A stretch of DNA of 64,000 nucleotides. Origin: Planctomycetaceae bacterium. Lineage in GTDB: Bacteria > Planctomycetota > Planctomycetia > Pirellulales > Pirellulaceae. Every line of letters starts with the position of its first letter. Position 1 is the stretch's first letter. The notes beneath the pieces are model-generated. The model searched no databases and was not told where the DNA came from. It saw only the letters and a list, made by a program, of their open reading frames with translations. The translations under genes and the position numbers were made by a program. Shown piece by piece: positions 17,996 to 26,715 of this stretch. The stretch is from assembly GCA_020638995.1 (NCBI GenBank), contig JACKHM010000001.1, forward strand, positions 2,976,001 to 3,040,000, given 5' to 3'.

Positions 17996-20869
17996 CTATT
18001 GCGGCTGTCCGGCACCCGATTCGGTTGGAACTTTCGACGCGGCTTCGGCTTCAAGGATATACCGCTTCGCTTCAGCGATGTTGTTGTTAGCTTGATCGAG
18101 CATCGGCTGATAGTCGGGGTATTCGGAGACGAGTGGTTCGAGAATGCCCGCCGCGGCTTGGTAAGCATCGAGCGCCCTTTGATCCTGTTCAGCCAAAAAG
18201 TGCAGGTCGCCGATCCGCATCGAGGCTTGGGCTTCGGCTAGGCGGTACTTGGCGACGCTTGTGCTTCGACGCGCGAGTTGTGCAAATGTCGCCCGCCCCA
18301 TTTCATAAGACTGTAGCGATGCCTCGTAAAACGTCTGCTGCATGGAGTTCTCGTCGGACCCTAGCACACTTCGCATCTGTTCGCTCTTTGCTTCCCCGCC
18401 GAGCATCAGGCATTGGGCTCGTTCGTATTGGTTTTCCAATTGGTTAGGGTCTCGTGCGAGTAATTCGTCGAACGTCCGGACGGCCTGCGAAACCTGCTCA
18501 CTGGTTGTCTCGAAGTCACCCAGCCATGAAGTGACGAGTGCGGTGTTGTAGTAGCCCTGTGCAAGATCCTGCATCAGGTCGTGGCGCACGTCGGAGGGCT
18601 CGTCGAGTCGTTCAAGGAGTTCGCGGCGCTGCTGTTGAACTTCGGTGACACGAGCCAGGGCTTCCGCATAGTAAACGTCGGCTGCTTCGTACTGTTCTTG
18701 ATAGCGAAGCAGATCGCCCATCCTCTGTCGAACCATCCCGCGGTTCATCCGCGAATTCAAAAGTTGGCGCTCGTATTCCAAGTTGCCGGGACCGGCATTC
18801 ACCAATTCAGTGCGGACACGGATCGCTTCGTCGTAAATGGCTTCGGCTTGCTCGAATTTGTGCCTTGCTTCGTCCGGATCACCACCTGGGCTGGCCGCCG
18901 CAACTTCCAACACGTTCCCCAAAAGATTCAGACTCTCTCCCAAGACGTGCAACCGAACTTTGTCACCTGGCTGCGCGGCAGATAGGTTTCGCTGAATCTT
19001 AAGTCCCGCTTCGAGCGCCGCCCGCGCGTCGTCGTTCGACCGCAAGTGGAACATCATCCTCGCCAAGCGAAAATAAGACACACCCAACTCGTGCTGAACC
19101 TTCGGGTCTTCACCCAACTGGTCTCCCATCTGTTCGTACAAATTGCTGGCGGTGGTTAGGAGTCGAGCGCGGACCTCCTCAAACCCTGGTTCGTTCAACA
19201 GCGTTACGTCACCCCAATCGGTGAACAATTTGTTGATGGCGGCCAGAAGTAGGTCGCGGCCATCCTCGGCCTGTTTCTTCGCAGCGACGGCTTTGGCTTC
19301 TTCTTCGACGGCGATACCGCGGGCGATCTCGGCATCGTTGCGGGCATCGACGGCAAACTTGAGACCAATCGAAGTGCCCACAACGCCCAACAGCAGGACC
19401 CCAAGTGCCGCTGTAGGCCAAGGATTGCGATAACACCAACGGACCGACCGTTCAACGATGCCCACCGGTCTTGCGAGAATTGGTTCGCCCGCGAGAAAGC
19501 GTTGCAACTCTTCAGCGAGATCTTGGGCCGAGTCGTACCGGCGCGCTTGATCCTTTTGCAAGCACTTCAAGCAGATTGTCTCGAGATCGACGGGAACGCC
19601 GCTGTTCAGCATCCGAGGTGAGACGGGATCGGTGCTGAGAACTTGCTTGATGGTCTCCCATGGATTCGCGGCACCAAACGGAGGTTTACCAGTAACCAAC
19701 TCGTAGAGGATGGCCCCAATCGAATACACATCGCTTCGCGCCGTAATTTGATCTAACTTTCCCGAAGCTTGTTCCGGAGGCATGTAGCTGGGAGTCCCCA
19801 GCACCGTCCCGGCGACCGTACGCTGCGATTGCTCGGCCGTTCGCTTGGCCAAACCAAAGTCCGTGATCAATGGTACGTCATTGCCATCGACCAATACATT
19901 CGAGGGCTTCAAATCGCGATGCAATACGCCTTCTTGATGTGCGTAGTGCATGGCCTCGGAAATCGTCTTTACGAACTTTGCCGCAGCACGCGGGGCTAAT
20001 GGATGTTCGCGGACTAGATCCCCGAGACTCTGGCCTTCGATATACTCCATCGAAAAGTAGTGTTGCTCATCGCATTCACCCACTTCGTGAATCCCAACGA
20101 TGTTCGGGTGTCGCAAGTGGGCCGCCGCCTCGGCTTCGGCATAGAAACGGTCGATGTCGCCCTGGTCAGCGAACTGGCCAGCGAGAATCATCTTCAACGC
20201 CACGATGCGGTTGAGCTTCCGTTGCCGCGCCTTGTAGACAACGCCCATACCACCCTTGGCAATCGTTTCGAGGATCTCGTAGTCGCCGAAGATCTTCGTA
20301 GTTTGCGGCGCAATAGGAATTGCTGCTAGATCCGTGATTGTGCCGTGCGGATCTCGGGCAATGGTGGCGAAAGCGTCTGGCCGGATGGTGTCGCCATCGC
20401 CGGGAGCGATGGTTGCATTCGGATCGTACTCGGCCACTTCCTGATTGGTTGGAGCGATCGTTGCGTGAGCGTCGCCAGGCGTCGTCGCGACATCTGAATT
20501 CGCCAAAGCTTCAGATTCCTGAGCCGGTGGTGCGAAGGCCTGAGTTTCTGGTGCGTTCATAACCGTCTTGATGCTAGCCGCGTGTCCGCGAATTGACTGG
20601 CGGATATGACGCAGAGCTACTCGTTCTGCAAACGCTTCGAACTCGGTTTTCGTCGAACCCTGAAACTCTCCCAATCGCCGCTTGGCTTCCTCCTGAATTT
20701 CTTGCCACATTTGTGTGGCATTCAGGTCGTGTTGGACCGCTTCGAGTTCCATGTCGATGGCCCGACGGAGCTTGGGTCCCACTTCGGCGATAAGAGCGAA
20801 ATACGATGACTCGTCGCCAAGCTTTGCTTGCGAGATTAGAGTTTCGATCGTGTTACCAGCGTTTGGCAT
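17996..20869 (-). CDS. Membrane Ser/Thr protein kinase with sigma-like N-terminus and TPR-like C-terminus
   Basis: The 957-residue protein has an N-terminal segment (about residues 8-95) that looks like sigma-70 region 2 of ECF factors, then a linker with repeated ATIAP-type threonine motifs (about 134-180), and a Hanks-type kinase domain at about 196-460. Visible motifs are the Gly loop AKGGMGVVYKA, Lys226 in VALKM, HRDLKPSN with Asp319, and DFG at 337-339. One transmembrane helix follows at about 485-505. The remainder is helical and TPR-like, with a Glu-rich coil after the membrane. It should phosphorylate Ser/Thr in the cytoplasm and sense or scaffold outside. Partners are unknown. It stands alone. 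Confidence 0.92.
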   Translation of the reverse strand: MPNAGNTIETLISQAKLGDESSYFALIAEVGPKLRRAIDMELEAVQHDLNATQMWQEIQEEAKRRLGEFQGSTKTEFEAFAERVALRHIRQSIRGHAASIKTVMNAPETQAFAPPAQESEALANSDVATTPGDAHATIAPTNQEVAEYDPNATIAPGDGDTIRPDAFATIARDPHGTITDLAAIPIAPQTTKIFGDYEILETIAKGGMGVVYKARQRKLNRIVALKMILAGQFADQGDIDRFYAEAEAAAHLRHPNIVGIHEVGECDEQHYFSMEYIEGQSLGDLVREHPLAPRAAAKFVKTISEAMHYAHQEGVLHRDLKPSNVLVDGNDVPLITDFGLAKRTAEQSQRTVAGTVLGTPSYMPPEQASGKLDQITARSDVYSIGAILYELVTGKPPFGAANPWETIKQVLSTDPVSPRMLNSGVPVDLETICLKCLQKDQARRYDSAQDLAEELQRFLAGEPILARPVGIVERSVRWCYRNPWPTAALGVLLLGVVGTSIGLKFAVDARNDAEIARGIAVEEEAKAVAAKKQAEDGRDLLLAAINKLFTDWGDVTLLNEPGFEEVRARLLTTASNLYEQMGDQLGEDPKVQHELGVSYFRLARMMFHLRSNDDARAALEAGLKIQRNLSAAQPGDKVRLHVLGESLNLLGNVLEVAAASPGGDPDEARHKFEQAEAIYDEAIRVRTELVNAGPGNLEYERQLLNSRMNRGMVRQRMGDLLRYQEQYEAADVYYAEALARVTEVQQQRRELLERLDEPSDVRHDLMQDLAQGYYNTALVTSWLGDFETTSEQVSQAVRTFDELLARDPNQLENQYERAQCLMLGGEAKSEQMRSVLGSDENSMQQTFYEASLQSYEMGRATFAQLARRSTSVAKYRLAEAQASMRIGDLHFLAEQDQRALDAYQAAAGILEPLVSEYPDYQPMLDQANNNIAEAKRYILEAEAASKVPTESGAGQPQ

Positions 20870-21120
20870 AGGTTGCTAGTTGCGGTCAGCATGGGCAACG
20901 GAGTCAACTTTATGACGACTTCGGAGGCTCTGACTTTGGTGGTGTTGTCCTCGGAGACATAGGAAGTTTAGCCGCAATGCGAGTGACTTGCACTGCATCA
21001 TAGCGGAATCATCGGCGACTCACGAACGGCTTGATTCCAGACATATGAATTGAGCGAATGGTCGCTGCCGAGTAGAGTATTCACTTCTGTGTACCAAATA
21101 GCGTTCGAGGATGTACGGAT

Positions 21121-21963
21121 TTGTTAATCGACAAAAGTCACCGAATGTGGATGATCCTTACGATCATTGCATTCGCGCTTTCGAGCGGACTGTATGCCAG
21201 CTACGCGGCCTCCGCCCCCAATGGACCCTCCGGCGGCAGTTGGCAAGGCATGGCTTTTGGCTTCGTTGGAACGATGTTGATGGTGTTCGCTGGCTTGCTG
21301 GCGGGACGTAAGAAGTTACCGCGTCTGCCCATCGGTACAGCTCGTTTCTGGCTAAGGGCTCACATTTGGCTCGGTTTGCTGAGCGTTCCTATGATCCTCT
21401 TCCACGCCGGATTTCGTTGGGGCGGTGTGCTGGAACAATTGCTATTGATCGTATTTGCCGTGGTCACCGTGAGCGGCATTGCGGGCGTCGTGTTTCAACA
21501 GTACCTGCCGCGTGTTATGAAAGACGCGACCGGTCGCGAGGCGATGTTCGAGCAGCTACCTTCTGTCTGCGGTGCGTTACGGACCACTGCCGATGAACAA
21601 GTCGTTGCTGTCTGCGGAAGTCTGTTTCCGCCCGTGGACGATTCACGACAGGAGCACGAGAGTTTGCGTCAGTTCTACGTCGAGATCGTTCGTCCGTTTC
21701 TGAGTTCCACCATCGAGAAGCAGTCGCCACTGTTGAACGTGTCCCGAGCTACCGCGGTATTCGCTCAAATGCAACGAGTTGTGCCGGCAAGTTCTCGCGT
21801 CGCGTTGACGCGACTTTCTTCGATCTGCGACGAACGGCGCGAACTGGTGCGACTAGCGAGTCTGCACAAGTGGCTGCACTATTGGTTATTCTTTCACGTT
21901 CCTCTTTCCATGTCGCTACTTGTCCTTGCGGTCGCCCACATCATCGCGTCGGTCTATTACTAA
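21121..21963 (+). CDS. Cytochrome b-like membrane protein
   Basis: The 280-residue protein has about five hydrophobic helices: four in the first 130 residues and one at the C-terminus. Histidines sit in or next to helices (AHIWLG, LFHAG, HKWLHYW, FHVPLS, VAHII), as expected for a b-type haem protein of the cytochrome b561 or ferric-reductase type. I use a TTG start at 21121 with GAGG ten bases upstream; ATG at 21145 is an alternative. It is followed after one base by a decahaem cytochrome and two more multihaem genes, so it probably moves electrons between the quinone pool and those proteins. That role is inference. Confidence 0.7.
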   Translation: MLIDKSHRMWMILTIIAFALSSGLYASYAASAPNGPSGGSWQGMAFGFVGTMLMVFAGLLAGRKKLPRLPIGTARFWLRAHIWLGLLSVPMILFHAGFRWGGVLEQLLLIVFAVVTVSGIAGVVFQQYLPRVMKDATGREAMFEQLPSVCGALRTTADEQVVAVCGSLFPPVDDSRQEHESLRQFYVEIVRPFLSSTIEKQSPLLNVSRATAVFAQMQRVVPASSRVALTRLSSICDERRELVRLASLHKWLHYWLFFHVPLSMSLLVLAVAHIIASVYY

Positions 21964-21964
21964 G

Positions 21965-23353
21965 ATGCCCGATTCTCGCACAAACCCGTCAGTAGCCGAA
22001 CGGCTTGATTTACAAATCGAGCGAGTGCCGAATCCCATGCATCGCTGTCGACGATGGGTCACGCTTGCGTGCGGGCTCTCGCCGATTGCCTTTGTGATTG
22101 TGTGGACGGTGGGCGGTTACCACTCGATTTATCTGTCGCGCGGTGTAGCGACAAGCCATCTGCCGGCGCAGGCGGATTGTAAGAGCTGTCACCAGACGCC
22201 GTGGCAGCCGCTGGTGCGATTGGCCCGCGTCGACAACGACATACGTTCGGTACACGACGTCGATTGCCAGCGCTGTCACCGGCAGAACAAACAGGATCAC
22301 AACTCCTTTGCGCCAGCCAAGGGCGTGCCGGATTGTGCTGTCTGTCATCAAGAGCATCGAGGGTTTGAGCGCTTGACCGATCACGCTGACGACTTTTGCA
22401 CCAAGTGCCACTCGCCGTTTGAACAGCACCCCGAATTTGCTGTTCATCGCGGCCGACCGACCGACTCGCTCGAACCAAGTGAAGCGATGATGTATCGCGA
22501 GTTGTTGGCGATTGCCGAGTATGGCCCAACGCCGGAGAAGTGGATGGACAAAACAGCGCTGCATTTCAACCATCAGGATCATTTGAAGCCGCTGCACACG
22601 GTATGGGAAAAGCAGATGGATGCGAGCGACTCGCCGAAGACAGTTCAACTCCAATGCGCGGATTGTCATCAGCAAGATGACACCGGTCTCTACATGCGTC
22701 CGATAGTTTTTGAGCAACACTGCCAGCAATGTCATCCATTACGGTTCAGTGGCAAGTTGTCGGAACAACCTTTGCCGCATGAAACGCCTGACATCGTCCA
22801 CGGCGTGTTACGCGATCGGTTGATGGCTTACGCGGACGATCATCCGGAAGAAGTGGTTGGAGCATCCCCATCAACGCGTTCGCGACTGCCAAATAAATCC
22901 ACACCAACAGCTCCCAAAGACCGATGGAACTGGGTGGAAGAAGAACTGCGATTGATCGAGAGCTCAGTATTCCAAGCCGTCCCAGGCGTCTCGGCATCTC
23001 CGAAGAATAATGCCTGCCAAAAGTGTCATTTCACTACAACTGACGACTCGGACATCGGCTTCCAAATTCAATCGCCCAGTATTCCGGTGCGTTGGTTCGC
23101 TCACAGTCGCTTCGACCACAGCGCCCATCGTGACGTGTCGTGCATCGAGTGTCACCATGTGGTTCCGGGTGCGACGTCGCTCGAAAGCACTTCGGTCAAA
23201 GACATCTTGATGCCCGAATTGAATGTGTGTCAAAGTTGTCATGGAGCGACTCGCACCGTGCCCACACAACGCTACGGTCGGCAGAATTGTGTCGAATGTC
23301 ACCAGTATCATCACGTTCACGAAAGCAGCGCCACAGATGTCCAGTCGGAATAG
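21965..23353 (+). CDS. Membrane-anchored decahaem c-type cytochrome
   Basis: The product of about 462 residues has an N-terminal hydrophobic anchor (LACGLSPIAFVIVWTVGG) and ten CXXCH haem-binding motifs: CKSCH, CQRCH, CAVCH, CTKCH, CADCH, CQQCH, CQKCH, CIECH, CQSCH and CVECH. Several extra His residues next to the motifs can serve as distal ligands. The ATG at 21965 lies one base after the stop of the b-type gene, so the two are translationally coupled, and its end overlaps the next multihaem gene. It probably carries electrons on the periplasmic side. The family is close to planctomycete doubled-CXXCH proteins; the redox partner is unknown. Confidence 0.88.
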   Translation: MPDSRTNPSVAERLDLQIERVPNPMHRCRRWVTLACGLSPIAFVIVWTVGGYHSIYLSRGVATSHLPAQADCKSCHQTPWQPLVRLARVDNDIRSVHDVDCQRCHRQNKQDHNSFAPAKGVPDCAVCHQEHRGFERLTDHADDFCTKCHSPFEQHPEFAVHRGRPTDSLEPSEAMMYRELLAIAEYGPTPEKWMDKTALHFNHQDHLKPLHTVWEKQMDASDSPKTVQLQCADCHQQDDTGLYMRPIVFEQHCQQCHPLRFSGKLSEQPLPHETPDIVHGVLRDRLMAYADDHPEEVVGASPSTRSRLPNKSTPTAPKDRWNWVEEELRLIESSVFQAVPGVSASPKNNACQKCHFTTTDDSDIGFQIQSPSIPVRWFAHSRFDHSAHRDVSCIECHHVVPGATSLESTSVKDILMPELNVCQSCHGATRTVPTQRYGRQNCVECHQYHHVHESSATDVQSE

Positions 23354-24872
23354 GTACGACGGCCTGCTGAGGTCGTTGAATCGTAAGCACGAAGCTTCGC
23401 CGTGTGCCACTGACTACGCGAGTGCTTCGCGACGCGCCGCACATACCGACGGCACTGGCAGAACCAGTGGCACACCGCGCTGTTGTGGCTTTGACAAAGC
23501 TCTTGTTTTCTTTGCCGCCGGCTTGTTTGTGTTGTTTCACGTTGAACGAGTGACTTGTGCCACCGAGCCTGGAGTATCGGTCGAGCAATCAGCATTCGCC
23601 ATCGATAGCACCAAGGGATTGTTGGCAGTTCGCCACTCCGGCAAATTCCTTGGCGCTCGGTCCTGCGCCGCATCGGCATGTCACGGTGGCGTCGACCCCG
23701 ATCCGCGATTCCCGTTAAGCCAACGCAATGAGTACGTCACCTGGCTTGATCGAGACCCACACTCGCGCAGCCATCGCACGCTCGACAACGAACTCTCTCA
23801 AGCGATCCTCTCACGGCTTGCTCGACCGGCGGACGACGACGATGATCGCGCACGGAGGTTGGCCAATTGTTTGGGCTGCCACAATCCGCAGCCCGAGCCT
23901 TTGCGGCGCAGCGACACCTATTTCATACGCGACGGCGTCAGTTGCGAGATGTGCCACGGGGCGGCTGAGCAGTGGATCGGTCCCCACGTGACAGCTGAGT
24001 GGCCGCGACTCAAACAATCCGGCGAGGCAATCACGATGGGCTTCATCGCGACAGAAGACAGGACCGTCCGCGCCGAGACGTGCGTTGCGTGTCACGTCGG
24101 GTCGCCCGGAAGAGAAGTGAATCACGACTTGATCGCAGCGGGACATCCAGCGCTCAAGTTTGAGCTAACGGCGTACTACGCGATGCTGCCGAAACACTGG
24201 CGTGACACGGACGAGCGGCGAGGCAACCCGCAACTCGAAGTCGAACTTTGGCAAGCCGGGCAAGTCGCTTGCGCCAAGGCGGCGGTTGAGTTGTTGAAGT
24301 GGCGGGCAACACGTGCCGCTGATGAAGACACAGACGCGATCTGGCCCGAGTTCGCCGAATACGATTGCTACGCCTGTCACCATGATCTCGTTCATCCCAG
24401 TTGGCGGCAGACGAGTGACGCGGGCAGCGCGCCCTTGGGTATGGCCGAATGGGGAAGCTGGTACTTCAATCGCATGAGGCAAGTATCCCGTTCGAGTCTT
24501 GAACCGGTCGAAACCGCGATGCAAAGCGGCTTTCGGCCAGAGCCAGCTGCGGTCATTGCCGCCTGTAGCTCGGTGCGGTTCGCAGCACCGGGCATCCAAG
24601 ACGCGGTCCGTGTACCGAAGAACTGGGATGATGCGACGCAGCAGTATCTCGCATTGGTCGCTTGGGAACAGGCACAGCGCGATGCGGGAAAGCCCAATGC
24701 TACTCGCTTGACCACCTCAATCACAAACTTGCGGCAGCAGTTGGCGTTCCCAGAAGGTCACGACAGCCCGATGCGGCTGTTCGAATCCGGCGGGGCCAGC
24801 GTCACTCGCGATCAAGTGCATCAGTCGCTCTTGGAACTCATGAGACAAATTCAACAGCGAGGGGAGAACTAG
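23337..24872 (+). CDS. Multihaem cytochrome c (c554-like) with a CX4CH site
   Basis: The protein of about 511 residues has a hydrophobic signal or anchor (ALVFFAAGLFVLFHV), four CXXCH motifs (CLGCH, CEMCH, CVACH, CYACH) and an additional CAASACH, a CX4CH site with one extra pair of spacer residues. Segments such as NHDLIAAGHPALKFEL and LPKHWRD match the cytochrome c554-like family. The ATG at 23337 overlaps the end of the preceding gene by 17 bases. The first roughly 50 residues before the anchor are odd: they are largely the translation of a 74-base inverted-repeat element (23402-23475). The only later in-frame start before the anchor is TTG at 23376, still upstream of the element, so the repeat must be translated. 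Confidence 0.85.
   Translation: MSSRNRYDGLLRSLNRKHEASPCATDYASASRRAAHTDGTGRTSGTPRCCGFDKALVFFAAGLFVLFHVERVTCATEPGVSVEQSAFAIDSTKGLLAVRHSGKFLGARSCAASACHGGVDPDPRFPLSQRNEYVTWLDRDPHSRSHRTLDNELSQAILSRLARPADDDDDRARRLANCLGCHNPQPEPLRRSDTYFIRDGVSCEMCHGAAEQWIGPHVTAEWPRLKQSGEAITMGFIATEDRTVRAETCVACHVGSPGREVNHDLIAAGHPALKFELTAYYAMLPKHWRDTDERRGNPQLEVELWQAGQVACAKAAVELLKWRATRAADEDTDAIWPEFAEYDCYACHHDLVHPSWRQTSDAGSAPLGMAEWGSWYFNRMRQVSRSSLEPVETAMQSGFRPEPAAVIAACSSVRFAAPGIQDAVRVPKNWDDATQQYLALVAWEQAQRDAGKPNATRLTTSITNLRQQLAFPEGHDSPMRLFESGGASVTRDQVHQSLLELMRQIQQRGEN
23402..23475. repeat. Inverted-repeat element inside a multihaem cytochrome gene
   Basis: Perfect 11-base terminal inverted repeats, GTGTGCCACTG (23402-23412) and CAGTGGCACAC (23465-23475), bound a 74-base element in the N-terminal coding region. 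The right half (23453-23475) recurs in opposite orientation at 24897-24919 with two mismatches. Confidence 0.8.
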
Positions 24873-24873
24873 A

Positions 24874-26700
24874 ATGGCTAATCCGTTCCCTTCACTGTGT
24901 GCCACTGGCTCTGGCAGTGTCTGCCACTTCCGGCAAAGTGAATTTCCAATTTCGAACAAGGAATGTCCGACGCCCAAGTTCTCCCGCGACGGTTTTGAAA
25001 GTAAGAGCCTTGGAAATTGGGAATTCCTTGTTCGAAATGCTGCGGTTGCCTCTTTTTTCTCCGATCGCCGGACGCTATTTAGTCGTAGGCTGATTGCAGT
25101 GATCGTTGCCACATGTTGGATGCTCACTACCTATACCGTTGATCTGCGTGCCCAAGACGCAGAACTCAATGCTGCCGTGGTTGCTCCCCGCGAACCGAGA
25201 AAGTATCTCGGCGTTGATCGCTGCGAACGCTGTCATCAAGCTCCAACTCAGTCGGACATCGATAAGCGATTGACTGACTTTGTGTTGCTGAACGAATCCA
25301 AAGTCTGGTCGCAAGATATTCACTCGCGGGCGTATCAGCTGATCGACCCAGCCAACAGCCCGCTCAGCAAACAGATCTGTGACAAGCTGCAGATCGCGGA
25401 CGTTTCGCAGGCTCAGCAGTGCTTGAGCTGTCATTCGAATTGGCTCACGGGACACGAGCGCCCGCCCACCTATCAGCGCGGTGTTGCTTGTGAGTCGTGT
25501 CACGGACCGAGCGAGAAATGGGATATGCCTCACAGCCTGCCAGAGTGGCGAAAGAAGACCGTCGCCGAGAAGGACGCGGCGGGCATGGTTGATGTTCGCA
25601 ATCCAGTGCGACGCGCGGAACAGTGTTTCGGCTGTCACATCGGCAACGCCGCCGAAGGCAAAATCATCACGCATGAGATGTACGCAGCCGGACATCCGCC
25701 GCTGCCTAATATCGAGATCGAATCCTATGTCGCCCAGTTGCCGCGTCACTGGCGATATCTCGACGAGAAGGTGGCGGATGCCAAAGCGAAACATGGGGAC
25801 GCCGGGATAAAAGCTTTTGAAAACTTCGATGAGTTCGTTCAGGAAAACCATCGTTATCTGTTGGGCAGCGAAGATGTTTCGCAAGACGCGGTTCTCGCAC
25901 ACCACCACCGCGCGGCTGCGGTCGTTTTGGGAGGTGTGGCCGCTTTGCGGGAATCGATCGAAGCGCTGCGAGACTTGTCGACTCAGGAGGGGATGGAAAG
26001 AAGCCGTTGGCCGGAATTGGCTAACTTTGATTGCCGGGCGTGTCACCACGATCTTGCGACACCCGGATGGCGACAACAACAGCGGACTGGTTCGGTGCCC
26101 GGCAGGCCATTGATTGCCAGTTGGCCCACGGCGCTCGTGCGTCTTGCAATTCGACATGTGTCTAAGGACCGCAGCGACTACGACGGGAAGCTGGCCGCGT
26201 TTCATAACAAGCTTGCGGGCGTGCACGCGGAGTTGCAACGATCCCCGTTTGGTGCGCCCTCGCGAGTGCATGCAGCTTGTTCGGAAGTGTCGGATTGGTT
26301 GACTGTGGAAATTGTCGAGCCGGTAGCTGCCCGACCGTTCGATGACCGAGCGGTCGCGGACGCGATCAACGTGTTAATCGTGATCGGCAGCAACGAGGCG
26401 CACGACTATGATTCAGCGCGGCAAATCGCGTGGTCCTTGCAGATTCTGGCCTGTGATCTTTCCGGCAACGAACCGCTTGCCGACGCCATCGCCCAGGCGC
26501 TGAACGACCTCGCGCCAAGTCTGCGTCTCGAGTTAGCCAACGGCTCACAGCAGTGCTGTTCGCCCGTGACTTCGATCGACGAACTGCGCGAGCCGACGCC
26601 GCTTGCCGCTGACCTGCCGGCTGCGCTGGCAGGTCCCGTGGAATTTGATCCGGAACAATTTCGTCAGCAAATGCAGAAGTTGCGAACAGTGCGGAGGTGA
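24874..26700 (+). CDS. Multihaem cytochrome c (c554-like)
   Basis: The 608-residue protein carries five CXXCH motifs (CERCH, CLSCH, CESCH, CFGCH, CRACH) and the segments HEMYAAGHPPLPNIE and LPRHWRYLDEK, which parallel the preceding gene, so the two are probably ancient duplicates. A signal sequence (RRLIAVIVATCWMLTTYTVDLRAQ) starts only near residue 70. The ATG at 24874 follows the upstream stop by one base. The residues before the signal are translated repeat DNA: a copy of the GTGTGCCACTG element and a second inverted repeat (24949-25038). No in-frame ATG occurs between that repeat and the hydrophobic core, so read-through of the repeat looks real. It is the last gene of the multihaem operon and converges on the DPP4 gene. 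Confidence 0.85.
   Translation: MANPFPSLCATGSGSVCHFRQSEFPISNKECPTPKFSRDGFESKSLGNWEFLVRNAAVASFFSDRRTLFSRRLIAVIVATCWMLTTYTVDLRAQDAELNAAVVAPREPRKYLGVDRCERCHQAPTQSDIDKRLTDFVLLNESKVWSQDIHSRAYQLIDPANSPLSKQICDKLQIADVSQAQQCLSCHSNWLTGHERPPTYQRGVACESCHGPSEKWDMPHSLPEWRKKTVAEKDAAGMVDVRNPVRRAEQCFGCHIGNAAEGKIITHEMYAAGHPPLPNIEIESYVAQLPRHWRYLDEKVADAKAKHGDAGIKAFENFDEFVQENHRYLLGSEDVSQDAVLAHHHRAAAVVLGGVAALRESIEALRDLSTQEGMERSRWPELANFDCRACHHDLATPGWRQQQRTGSVPGRPLIASWPTALVRLAIRHVSKDRSDYDGKLAAFHNKLAGVHAELQRSPFGAPSRVHAACSEVSDWLTVEIVEPVAARPFDDRAVADAINVLIVIGSNEAHDYDSARQIAWSLQILACDLSGNEPLADAIAQALNDLAPSLRLELANGSQQCCSPVTSIDELREPTPLAADLPAALAGPVEFDPEQFRQQMQKLRTVRR
24897..24919. repeat. Second copy of the GTGTGCCACTG repeat
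   Basis: This 23-base sequence is the reverse complement of 23453-23475 with two mismatches and can itself fold around a CACTG/CAGTG stem. It lies within codons 8-16 of the third multihaem gene. Confidence 0.75.
24949..25038. repeat. Inverted repeat with 16-base perfect arms
   Basis: ATTTCGAACAAGGAAT (24949-24964) is matched by its exact reverse complement at 25023-25038. TTTCCAA (24943-24949) and TTGGAAA (25010-25016) add a further inverted pair. The element is translated as part of the N-terminus of the multihaem protein. Confidence 0.8.
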
Positions 26701-26715
26701 TCGAACACGACGGCG

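Noticed and set aside
25075..26271. Long minus-strand open frame of about 398 codons
   Set aside because: It is antisense to a multihaem cytochrome with five CXXCH motifs, and shows no motif of its own.
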